Of a DNA stretch of 64,000 nucleotides, positions 7,802 to 15,491 are shown in pieces; positions within the stretch are counted from its first letter, which is position 1, and every line of letters starts with the position of its first letter. Source of the stretch: an uncultured Pseudomonadota bacterium (lineage in GTDB: Bacteria; Myxococcota_A; UBA796; SXON01); contig CAIQVJ010000043.1 of NCBI GenBank assembly GCA_903875225.1, positions 62,001-126,000 of the forward strand, read 5' to 3'. The notes beneath the pieces are model-generated. The model was given only the letters and a program-made list of their open reading frames with translations, was not told the DNA's origin and searched no databases. Position numbers and translations under genes: made by a program.

Positions 7802-8844
7802 TGCAGCCGATCCTGCGCGTGACGAAGATCACCCCGAGGACGATCGTCTCGCGGCGTGATCTGCTGCTCTCTGCGAGCGCGATGGTCGCCGCCGCGTGCG
7901 CCAGCGAGCAGAAGTCAGGCATGGACAGCGGGCCGGACACGGGCGTGGATCCGGAGGCGCTGCCTCCCATCACCGCGAACGCCGACTTCTACGTGACGAG
8001 CTCCATGCCGACGCCGACGATCGACGCCGCGAGCTGGACGCTCACCATCCTGGACCGCGGCGCGGTGCTCCAGGTGATCACCTACGCGACCTTTGCCCTG
8101 CTCGAGGGGCGCGAGAAGGAGCACACGCTGATGTGCATCAGCGCCGGGCCCGGCTACCCGGCGATCGGGAACGCGGTGTGGACCGGACTCCCCGTCACCG
8201 AGCTGCTCGACGCGCTCGGCATCGCCGTCCCCGAGGGGGTGGTCGAGATCAAGTTCCAGGGAGCCGACGGCTACAGCACGTCGATCCCGGTCGGCGACCT
8301 GTACGACGAAGGGCTGCACGGCCCGCTCTGGCTCGTCTGGAAGATGAACGGGGAGGACCTCCCACCCGAGCACGGCACGATCTGCCGCTTTCTCACGCCG
8401 GGCCGCTACGGGATGAAGAACCCCAAGTGGCCGACCTCGATCGAGTTCATCGACACGCCCTACCTCGGCTTCTGGGAGAGCTACGGCTGGTCGAACGACG
8501 CCAGCTATCAGGCCAGCGGCCTGTTCCAGAACCCGCCCCGCTCCACCTCCGTGCCGGCCGGGCCTGTCACCGTCCAGGGGGTGGCGTTCGCGGGCAAGGA
8601 CCCCGTCGTGGCCGTGAACGTGCGGGTGGACGGCGCGGAGTGGCAGCCCGCCACGCTCACGTACGCACCCGGCGCTGACGTTTGGGTGACGTGGTCGTTC
8701 GACTACGAGGCCACCGGGGGCGCCCACACGCTGCAGGTCCAGGCGAGGACGACGGGCGGCATGACGTCAAATGACGACCCCGACGGCACCGGCGCGCTGG
8801 ACGGCTACGACGGCGGGATGCTGCTCACCATCACCGGCACGTAG
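7801..8844 (+). CDS. Tat-exported sulfite-oxidase-like molybdopterin lipoprotein
   Basis: 347 residues. A twin-arginine motif (SRRDLL, residues 17-22), a hydrophobic stretch and the lipobox AAAC33 mark a Tat-exported lipoprotein, as expected for a protein folded around molybdenum cofactor before export. The core matches the oxidoreductase molybdopterin-binding fold: HTLMCISAGPG carries the likely Mo-coordinating Cys (about 112), followed by AIGNAVWTGLPVTELL. The C-terminal 100 residues resemble the immunoglobulin-like domain of sulfite oxidases (GVAFAGKDPVVAVNVRVDG). No heme-binding site is present, so electrons must leave through another protein. It overlaps the GHL10 gene by one base. The substrate is unknown; sulfite is only one possibility. 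Confidence 0.88.
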   Translation: MQPILRVTKITPRTIVSRRDLLLSASAMVAAACASEQKSGMDSGPDTGVDPEALPPITANADFYVTSSMPTPTIDAASWTLTILDRGAVLQVITYATFALLEGREKEHTLMCISAGPGYPAIGNAVWTGLPVTELLDALGIAVPEGVVEIKFQGADGYSTSIPVGDLYDEGLHGPLWLVWKMNGEDLPPEHGTICRFLTPGRYGMKNPKWPTSIEFIDTPYLGFWESYGWSNDASYQASGLFQNPPRSTSVPAGPVTVQGVAFAGKDPVVAVNVRVDGAEWQPATLTYAPGADVWVTWSFDYEATGGAHTLQVQARTTGGMTSNDDPDGTGALDGYDGGMLLTITGT

Positions 8845-8862
8845 GACCCCGCTGCCGGCTCC

Positions 8863-8890
8863 CACCCTTGCCCCCCCGGGGCCGAGGGTG
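8863..8890 (+). terminator. Hairpin between the molybdopterin gene and rseP, overlapping the rseP promoter
   Basis: CACCCT (8863-8868) pairs with AGGGTG (8885-8890), and GCCCC (8870-8874) pairs with GGGGC (8878-8882), leaving a 3-nt loop. It lies directly after the preceding stop. No T-tract follows. It covers the rseP -35 and spacer. Confidence 0.45.
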
Positions 8891-8896
8891 TAGCTT
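8868..8896 (+). promoter_or_regulatory. rseP promoter, leaderless start
   Basis: TTGCCC (8868-8873) and TAGCTT (8891-8896) are 17 bp apart. The rseP ATG comes 6 nt after the -10 and has no Shine-Dalgarno, so the transcript should begin at or next to the start codon. Confidence 0.6.
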
Positions 8897-8902
8897 CTTC
8901 CG

Positions 8903-10582
8903 ATGGCTTGGGTATTCACCGTTCCCGGAACCCTGCTCGCGATCGCGGCGCTGATCACCTTTCACGAGTTCGGCCACTTCATCGTCGCAAAAGCGCTCGG
9001 CGTGTACGTGCGCGTGTTCAGTCTCGGCTTCGGCGGCCGCGCGTTCGGAGTGAAGTGGAAGGGCACGGACTACCGCGTCTCCTGGGTGCCATTCGGCGGG
9101 TATGTGCGGATGGCGGGTGGGGACCCGTTCGCGGAGGGCGGAGCCGAGCCCGAGGACGAGCTCCCGGTGCCCCACGACGAGCAGTTCATGGCCAAGGCGC
9201 CGTGGAAGCGGCTCTTGATCGTCCTCGCCGGCCCCGCGTTCAACCTCGCGCTGCCGTTTGCGCTCTTCACCGCGCTCGGCGTGCTCGGCGAGCCGCAACC
9301 GCGCGCCGAGGTGGGCAGCGTGGACACGGGCTCCGCTGCCGCGAAGGCTGGGATCGAGGTCGGGGACCGCGTCGCCGCCGTGGACGGCGTGCCGATGACC
9401 TCCTGGTACGACGTGCTCGACGCGTTCCGGGAGTCCACCGGGGGCACGGTGACGCTGGACCTGACGCGCGGCGGCGCCTCGACCAGGGCGCAGCTGGCGT
9501 TCGTGGAGGAAGTCGGAGACACCGCTGGCGAGCGCAGCCCCTACGACTTCGGCATGGGGAACCTCGCGCCGGACGCCACGGTGGCGGTCGACGACCCGAC
9601 CAGCCCGGCAGGCAGGGCAGGGCTCCTCACCGGCGACGTGATCACCCGGGTCGGCGAGACCCCCGTGCGCTCGTTCCACGATGTCAGCGTGGCGCTGCTC
9701 GCGTTGCCGTCCGAACCGGGAACCCGGGTGGACCTTGGAGTCAGCCGTGGGGGCGACGAGCTCACGCTCCCGATGACCGGCTCGGTGTGGGCCACGGGCG
9801 TGCAGGCGGCCGACGACGCCCTCTGGCAGCGCTGGGGCATCGCGACGGCCACGGTCTCGATCGACAGCGTCGAGCCGGACTCCGCAGCGGCCAAAGCCGG
9901 TCTGGCGAACGGAGACCGGGTGCTCGCCGTGAACGACACGTCGGTGCACGCCTGGTACGACGTCGTCCGCACGGTGGGTGAGGCCGGCACCGGGGAAGGC
10001 CAGGCGGTGACTGCTCATCCGTTGTCGATCACCTTCCGGCGCGCCGGAGAGGTGCGCACCCTCACGCTCACCCCCGACGTGGTCACGGACAGCGACGATC
10101 TTGGGCGCTACCACACCCGCGCGCGGCTGGGCATCGGCGGCGGCGGGGCGATGATCGCCACGCCGGACGTGCCGCGCGTGTACCCACTGCCCACGGCGTT
10201 CAGCCGGTCCGTCGGGCAGACGTGGCGGATCTCCTCGTACATCGTGGAGACGCTCTCCAAGCTGGTGATCGGCCAGCGGGACTTCACCAAGACGCTCGGC
10301 GGCCCCGTCGCGATCTTCCAGCAGATGAAGCAGGCCGCCGAGCACGGCGTCTTCGATCTGTTCCGGCAGATCGGCGTGCTCTCGCTGTCCCTCGGCATCA
10401 TCAACCTCGTGCCCATTCCCATCCTGGATGGGGGGCAGATCTTCATGTACGTTGCCGAGTGGCTGCGGGGGCGCCCCCTGCCCCTGCGCATCCGCGAACG
10501 CGCCCAGCAGGCAGGCATCATCTTCGTGGTCCTGCTGATGCTCGCCGTGACGCTGAAAGACATCGTCAAGCTCGGCGGCTGA
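8903..10582 (+). CDS. rseP: Site-2 intramembrane metalloprotease RseP, with three PDZ domains
   Basis: 559-residue inner-membrane zinc protease of the RseP/S2P family, which cleaves anti-sigma factors or signal peptides within the membrane. The first membrane segment carries HEFGH (about 21-25) and the last region NLVPIPILDGG (Asp about 508), together forming the metal site. Between them are apparently three PDZ-like domains: about 130-195 (AAAKAGIEVGDRVAAVDG), 220-292 (AGRAGLLTGDVITRVGE) and 315-395 (AAAKAGLANGDRVLAVND). E. coli RseP has two PDZ domains and about 450 residues. The gene starts 6 nt after a -10 and its stop overlaps tsaB (TGATG). The family assignment is firm. Confidence 0.95.
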   Translation: MAWVFTVPGTLLAIAALITFHEFGHFIVAKALGVYVRVFSLGFGGRAFGVKWKGTDYRVSWVPFGGYVRMAGGDPFAEGGAEPEDELPVPHDEQFMAKAPWKRLLIVLAGPAFNLALPFALFTALGVLGEPQPRAEVGSVDTGSAAAKAGIEVGDRVAAVDGVPMTSWYDVLDAFRESTGGTVTLDLTRGGASTRAQLAFVEEVGDTAGERSPYDFGMGNLAPDATVAVDDPTSPAGRAGLLTGDVITRVGETPVRSFHDVSVALLALPSEPGTRVDLGVSRGGDELTLPMTGSVWATGVQAADDALWQRWGIATATVSIDSVEPDSAAAKAGLANGDRVLAVNDTSVHAWYDVVRTVGEAGTGEGQAVTAHPLSITFRRAGEVRTLTLTPDVVTDSDDLGRYHTRARLGIGGGGAMIATPDVPRVYPLPTAFSRSVGQTWRISSYIVETLSKLVIGQRDFTKTLGGPVAIFQQMKQAAEHGVFDLFRQIGVLSLSLGIINLVPIPILDGGQIFMYVAEWLRGRPLPLRIRERAQQAGIIFVVLLMLAVTLKDIVKLGG

Positions 10583-11226
10583 TGCGCCGCACGCTCGTGA
10601 TCGACACCGCTGGCCCGGTCGTGGGGGTGGCCGCGATCGTGGGGGACAGCTGCATCTCCGCCGTCGAGGAGCGCATCGTGCTCGGCGCCGACGGATGGCT
10701 GCTCCCCGCGATGGCCGACGCGCTCGGTATGCTCGGTGGGCTGCGCACCCGCGACTGCATCGTGCTCGGGGTGGGACCCGGAGCCTTCACGGGGGTGCGG
10801 GTGGGGCTCGCAGCGGCGCTTGGACTGGCCGAAGCCGTGGGGTGCCGGATCGTGCCTGTCAGCTCCCTGCTGCTGCGCGCTGCGGCGAACCCGGGGTTCT
10901 CCCGGCTGGTCGTGGCGCTGGACGCTCGAAAGGGAAAGGTGTACGCGGCAGAATTCGACACGACCGGCTCCCTGCCGCTCACCCTGTGCGAAGCCCGGGA
11001 CATCCCCCCGGAGACCGCGTTCACGGGAGCGGGCGCAGCGGCTGGCGAGGGCGCGTGCGTGTACCGCGAGCGGCTTGGGGCGCTGGCGTTGGTGGAACGG
11101 CCCGACACGTGCGGCGTAGCAGCCGCAGGGCGCTTCACACAGGAGGAGGGGCTCGACCCCGCCGCGGTGCAGCTCGCGTACCTGCGTGGGGAAGACCAGG
11201 TGGTGACGCTGGCGCGACCGAAGTGA
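10582..11226 (+). CDS. tsaB: tRNA threonylcarbamoyladenosine biosynthesis protein TsaB
   Basis: 214 residues of the ASKHA fold. TsaB dimerises with TsaD to make the t6A modification at position 37 of ANN-decoding tRNAs. Diagnostic blocks are LVIDTAGPVVGVA at the N-terminus, LGVGPGAFTGVRVGLAAALGLAEA (the GPGSFTGxR motif, with Ala for Ser), VSSLLLRA and ALDARKGKVYAAEF. It ends with VQLAYLRGEDQV, as TsaB proteins usually do. The ATG shares its first base with the rseP stop codon, so translation is coupled. The gene pairs an envelope protease with a tRNA-modification enzyme, probably only for co-transcription. Confidence 0.92.
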   Translation: MRRTLVIDTAGPVVGVAAIVGDSCISAVEERIVLGADGWLLPAMADALGMLGGLRTRDCIVLGVGPGAFTGVRVGLAAALGLAEAVGCRIVPVSSLLLRAAANPGFSRLVVALDARKGKVYAAEFDTTGSLPLTLCEARDIPPETAFTGAGAAAGEGACVYRERLGALALVERPDTCGVAAAGRFTQEEGLDPAAVQLAYLRGEDQVVTLARPK

Positions 11227-11235
11227 GGGGCCGAC

Positions 11236-12375
11236 TCACAAGCCGAGGTACGCCCCGAGGCGGATGCTCCCGACCGTCACCGGGGTGCGCGGGCTCGTCC
11301 AGTCCACCTGCGCCCCGTCCACCTCTGCGGTCCCGCCCCCCACGTACTCCCCGCTGAGGAGGCCCCCCTCCAGCCGCACACCGATGGCGGGAGCCGCCGG
11401 TCGTCCTGCCTTTCGCCACTCCACGCCGAGCTCCAGCATCGGCCCGACCGCCCAGCCGGGAACGTAGAGCGTGGTGCGCCCGGTCACACCCGGCCCGCAC
11501 CCGCAGGCGAGCTCCAGCCCCTCCAGCATCGCACCCTCGACACCCACCGCAGGCCGGATCGCGAGTGCCCCGCCCACGGGCAGCTCACCCCCGAAGTGAA
11601 GGTTCACCGAGCCTGCATAGGGCGAGAAGTACCGGTGGCCCTGGTCGGAGACATACGGCTGGGGCGCCCACGTTGCGCCTGCACCCGCGAGGAGTGGGCC
11701 GATCGACCCGGTCACGTCCAGCGCCAGCACCCCGGTCGGGACGAGGTGCGAGACGCGCGCACCTTCCAGGAGCTGCACCCCGAACGAGAGGTCGAACCGC
11801 AGCGCCTGCAGCGCGCCGAGCCCGACCAGGCCGACCTCGTCCGGCGAGAGCGTCAGCGAGGCGGCCTGCCCAGGCTCGACGGAAACGACCTCTCCGTTCA
11901 CGAGCCAGGACCCTGCGGGCAGCGGGATCCGGGCGGGCAGCAGGACGGGATCATGCGTGCGCCCGGCGATCACCCTGGCGATCCGCTTCTGTTCCGGGTC
12001 GAGGAGGGGCGCGGTCGGCTCGAGCCGCAAGGGCGCAGCCGGTGTGGACCGGGGCCCCCGGACCAGCACCCAGCCCCAGGTGGCCGCCACCATGTCGTGG
12101 CGGCCCTGCCAGGCATCGTGCGTGTCCCCGCCGAGCGCCAGGTCCGCCGCCTGTTGGCTCCAGGTGAGCACACGATCGATCTCGCCGAGCTCCCAGGCCG
12201 CGTCGACCCCGAGCGTGTAGAGGTCGAGCGCATCCGGCGTGGCTGGGTCTGCGAGACCGGCCTCCACCTCGACCATCGCCTCGGCGTAGTAGCGCTGGCG
12301 CAGGAAGATGCGGGCCTGTTCGACATGGACCGACCCGGCGTAGGCGGTCCCGAAAAGCACGAGGAACGCGCTCAT
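11236..12375 (-). CDS. Exported TPR-like and beta-barrel protein, last gene of the ABC importer operon
   Basis: 379 residues with a short signal peptide (MSAFLVLFGTAYA, cleavage before GSVH). The N-terminal 60 residues are helical and TPR-like (ARIFLRQRYYAEAMVEVEAGLAD, LGVDAAWELGEIDRVLTW). After a middle segment resembling PEGA or carbohydrate-type strands (PLPAGSWLVNGEVVSVEPGQ), the last 200 residues alternate hydrophobic and polar residues as in an outer-membrane barrel (SPYAGSVNLHFGGELPVGGALAIRPAVG) and end in LGAYLGL. The ATG overlaps the stop of the fused ABC gene (ATGA). Its position suggests the outer-membrane or periplasmic partner of that transporter. No family was recognised. Confidence 0.85.
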   Translation of the reverse strand: MSAFLVLFGTAYAGSVHVEQARIFLRQRYYAEAMVEVEAGLADPATPDALDLYTLGVDAAWELGEIDRVLTWSQQAADLALGGDTHDAWQGRHDMVAATWGWVLVRGPRSTPAAPLRLEPTAPLLDPEQKRIARVIAGRTHDPVLLPARIPLPAGSWLVNGEVVSVEPGQAASLTLSPDEVGLVGLGALQALRFDLSFGVQLLEGARVSHLVPTGVLALDVTGSIGPLLAGAGATWAPQPYVSDQGHRYFSPYAGSVNLHFGGELPVGGALAIRPAVGVEGAMLEGLELACGCGPGVTGRTTLYVPGWAVGPMLELGVEWRKAGRPAAPAIGVRLEGGLLSGEYVGGGTAEVDGAQVDWTSPRTPVTVGSIRLGAYLGL

Positions 12376-14510
12376 CCGGCATCAACGAGAGCGCGGGCGA
12401 AGGGATGTCGCGCGGGGTCCCGCTGCTCGGCGGGTGAGAAGACATCCACGCAGGTCCCCTCGTGGAGCACGTACACGCGGTGGCAGAGCGGCAGGACGAG
12501 CGCGAGATCGTGGCTGGCGATCACGATGCCGCCTGTGGGGCCCACCAGATCCTGCAACAGGGAGAGCGCCTCGATCGCCCGCGGTGCGTCCAGGGCGGCA
12601 GTCGGCTCGTCGGCAAGGACGAGGCGCGCGCCCGCCAGCCAGACCTGGGCGAGCGAGGCGCGACGGCGCTCGCCCCCCGAGAGCTCGCTCGAGAGCGCGT
12701 CCGCCCTGTGCGTGAGCCCCACCCGGGCGAGGGCCTCCTTCACCGAGCGCTCGCCGCTCAGGCGGGCCGAGATGGCGAGCATCTGGCGCAACGGAATCGC
12801 GGGGTCCAGCGAGGTGCCGGGGTCCTGCCACAGCAGTTGCACGCCCTGCGGCTTGCCGCAACGGGGGTCTGCGCCGAGCACCGAGAGAGCGCCCCTCGAC
12901 GCACACAGGCCGGCGAGGGCGCGCAACAAGGTGGTCTTGCCCACGCCGCTCTCGCCGATGATGCCGACGGTCTCCCCGGGCGCCACCACCAGGTCGATGT
13001 CGCGCACGACAGGGCCCCCCGTCCATCGCCCGGGATGGCGGGTGAGCCCCGCGAACACGGCGAGACCGGCCGCCTCCGCGAGCGGCGCGCCGCCGGGCTG
13101 ACCCGGGACGGGCTCGCCCGAGGGCGAGGCCCCTCCGGGAACACCGATCTCGACGACCGCGTCTGCAAAACCGGCGAGGAGTCGCCGGTCGTGGGTGACG
13201 AACACCACCGAGGGGCGATCGGGGCGCTGCGTGAACTCCCGGAGCGCAGCGGTGAGCGTGCGGCGCGCGCGGGGGTCGAGACCCGTCGTCGGCTCGTCCG
13301 CGAGGAGCAGAGCAGGACCGGAGCCCGTGAGCGCGGCGAGCAGCGCCGCGCGCTGCGCCTCCCCCCCGGAGAGCGTGTGCGGCCAACAGTCGAGGCGCTG
13401 TGCAGGAAACCCCGACAGCAACAGCGTCGCATCGTCGGCGGTCACCTGCTGCCGCACCGTCCGGAGAGGATCGAGGCTCTCGCGACCGTCCTGGGCCACC
13501 CACGCGAGCGGGGGCCGGGCCACCACGCCCGACGCCCGGACGCCCGGCGGCAGGATGCCGGCGATCGCGCGGAGCAGCAGGGACTTGCCGGTCCCGCTGG
13601 CTCCGAGCACGGCAGTCACCGTCCCACGCGGCACGATCAGCGAGGAGAGCCGCACCAACGCGCGCTCCGCCGTGCTGACCTCCAGGTCGTTGGCCGCGAG
13701 CACGACGGCTGCCTGCGGCGCCCACCGGCTCCGTCCGCTGTCTGCCAGCCGCCTTCCCAGCGCGGCCCACCACAAGGCTCCCCCCACAACCGCGATGACG
13801 AACACGGGCGACGCCACCGCAGCAGGGTTGCGGCCCGCCCCGGCCCCCATCGCCATCGCGAGCATGTTGCCCCACGAAGGATCCGGCTCGGCGACACCCG
13901 CCCGCCCCAGGTAGGACAGCGCCGTCTCCATCGCAAGGAAGGTCGCCAGGATCCGGGCGCACTGCACCCGGAGCACGTCGCCGGCATTGTTCCACACGAG
14001 GTGCCTGGCGACCGCGACGGGCTCGGGGATTCCGTGTGCCACGAGCGCAAGCAGCCGGTCGGCACGACGGGACGCGTCCACGCGCTGGTAGATCGCCTGT
14101 GTGACTGCGGGCGCGCTCGCCACTCCCCAGGCGAGCCCCAGCGGCAACGCGCCGTGCCCGAGGAGGAGGCCGAGCAGCAGCACGAGCGGAACCGCCGGGA
14201 TGACCGCCACCGCGCTCGCAGCGCCGCGCACCCCGAGCGCCACGGGCCCACCACGTGCCCCCGCAAGCGCGCCGAGCGGCACACCCACTCCGAGCGCCAC
14301 CAGAAGCGCAGTTCCACCGCCGAACACCAGGGGCCGCAGGCCCCCGAAGAGCCGCAGGGCGACGTCGCGCCCGACTGCGTCCGTGCCCAACGGGTGCCCG
14401 CTGGAGGGCGCGAGCCCAAGCGCGTCTGCGTTCAGCCCGCTGTCGTAGGGGAACAAGGCCGCGATCAGCGCGACCAGGCAGACGTAGACGAGCGGAGAAG
14501 GCCGCCTCAA
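12372..14510 (-). CDS. Fused peptide-type ABC transporter: permease (DppC-like) plus two ATPases (DppD- and DppF-like)
   Basis: About 712 residues in one chain. Residues 1-260 are a DppC-type inner-membrane permease (SPLVYVCLVALIAALFPY, GHPLGTDAVGRDV, coupling loop ending in AMETALSYLGRAG). Residues 265-460 are ATPase 1: Walker A GASGTGKS (about 302), signature LSGGEAQR (about 380), LLLADEPTTGLD and VTHD. Residues 490-712 are ATPase 2: GESGVGKTT (about 517), Q-loop LLWQDPGTSLDP, LSGGERRR (about 610), LVLADEPTAALD and ASHD. All catalytic motifs are intact. Normally these are three genes. The start is uncertain: TTG at 14510 overlaps the dppB-like stop (TTGA); GTG at 14537 and starts up to 14675 are alternatives. 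The substrate is probably an oligopeptide or similar. Confidence 0.9.
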   Translation of the reverse strand: MRRPSPLVYVCLVALIAALFPYDSGLNADALGLAPSSGHPLGTDAVGRDVALRLFGGLRPLVFGGGTALLVALGVGVPLGALAGARGGPVALGVRGAASAVAVIPAVPLVLLLGLLLGHGALPLGLAWGVASAPAVTQAIYQRVDASRRADRLLALVAHGIPEPVAVARHLVWNNAGDVLRVQCARILATFLAMETALSYLGRAGVAEPDPSWGNMLAMAMGAGAGRNPAAVASPVFVIAVVGGALWWAALGRRLADSGRSRWAPQAAVVLAANDLEVSTAERALVRLSSLIVPRGTVTAVLGASGTGKSLLLRAIAGILPPGVRASGVVARPPLAWVAQDGRESLDPLRTVRQQVTADDATLLLSGFPAQRLDCWPHTLSGGEAQRAALLAALTGSGPALLLADEPTTGLDPRARRTLTAALREFTQRPDRPSVVFVTHDRRLLAGFADAVVEIGVPGGASPSGEPVPGQPGGAPLAEAAGLAVFAGLTRHPGRWTGGPVVRDIDLVVAPGETVGIIGESGVGKTTLLRALAGLCASRGALSVLGADPRCGKPQGVQLLWQDPGTSLDPAIPLRQMLAISARLSGERSVKEALARVGLTHRADALSSELSGGERRRASLAQVWLAGARLVLADEPTAALDAPRAIEALSLLQDLVGPTGGIVIASHDLALVLPLCHRVYVLHEGTCVDVFSPAEQRDPARHPFARALVDAG

Positions 14511-15442
14511 ACCAGGATCCGAAGGCGGGGGTCCCACGCGCGACGACACAGGTCGAGCGTGACCCCCACCAGGACCGTCATCGATGCGAGAACGACGATC
14601 ACCCCGGTGGCCACAGGGACATCCCTCGCCTCCACCGCGCGCCACAGCAGGTCCCCGAGCCCGGGTCGCCCCCACAGCCGCTCCACGATCACGAGGCCGC
14701 CGGTCAGCGGGGCAAAGACCGCCTGGGCGGCCTCGAGCAGCGGCACTGCCCGATGGCGCCAGAGGAGACCGCGCACCGACCCGCCGCGGGCGCGCGTCGC
14801 GAGCACGAAGCCCGCCTGATCGAGGGCAGCATCGGTCTCCCCGAGCCTCGCCGCCACCTCCCCCGCTGCGGCCGACCCGATCCCGAGCACCCCAATCATC
14901 AGGAGATCACGCACCAGCCCACCCTCTGCCGGCAGCGCGAAGAACGACGGCCGGCTCCACCACCCGCTGGTGATGCCAACCCACACGAGCGCGTTCACCG
15001 ACTCGATCGTGCCCAGCGACAGGATCACGACCGGCAGCGCCGAAACGAGCGCGACGGCAGCCCGCCCGCGCCCGAGCAGTCCTACCCCGACCGCCACGAA
15101 CCAGGCAGGAAGCAGCACCACCATCGACGAGCCCATCGCCCCCATGACCAGCGCCCACACCGGGGCGCCGGGCCGCACGGTCCACGAGCTTCCCCAGGCG
15201 CCGCTCAGCGCATGGAGCGTGCCCAGGACCACCCGGAGGTACATGGGGTCGTCGAGACGCCACTCCCGCGCCAGCTGACCGCGGAGCGCCGGGTCGGGCA
15301 GGGTGTCGATCGCGTCGCCCGGAGCGAGCGCGACGAGCACCTGCACGAGCACGATGGCACCCAGTCCGGCAAGCAGCCAGCCCACGACGGTGCGCAGGAT
15401 GACCGCCGGTTCGCTTCGGGAATCCGGCATCACCGCGCGCAT
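14507..15442 (-). CDS. Peptide-type ABC transporter permease (DppB-like)
   Basis: 311 residues, close to the usual DppB length, with about six membrane segments, for example AVILRTVVGWLLAGLGAIVLV and SSMVVLLPAWFVAVGVGLLG. The coupling loop near residue 215-245 (LDQAGFVLATRARGGSVRGLLWRH) is the A/G-L-x-R-A-R-G pattern of DppB permeases, and VERLWGRPGLGDLLWRAVEARD matches the conserved C-terminal block. It lies between the substrate-binding protein (49-nt gap) and the permease-ATPase fusion (overlap), so it should be the second membrane half of that importer. The start could also be the ATG four codons later; no strong ribosome site is visible. Confidence 0.9.
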   Translation of the reverse strand: MRAVMPDSRSEPAVILRTVVGWLLAGLGAIVLVQVLVALAPGDAIDTLPDPALRGQLAREWRLDDPMYLRVVLGTLHALSGAWGSSWTVRPGAPVWALVMGAMGSSMVVLLPAWFVAVGVGLLGRGRAAVALVSALPVVILSLGTIESVNALVWVGITSGWWSRPSFFALPAEGGLVRDLLMIGVLGIGSAAAGEVAARLGETDAALDQAGFVLATRARGGSVRGLLWRHRAVPLLEAAQAVFAPLTGGLVIVERLWGRPGLGDLLWRAVEARDVPVATGVIVVLASMTVLVGVTLDLCRRAWDPRLRILV

Positions 15443-15491
15443 CGCCGCCGCCCGACGGACGCTCCGCAGGCGCGTCGCGCCGCGGGTGTGG

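Noticed and set aside
12462..14819. 785-codon open frame on the plus strand
   Set aside because: Antisense to the fused ABC transporter, with no recognisable motif.
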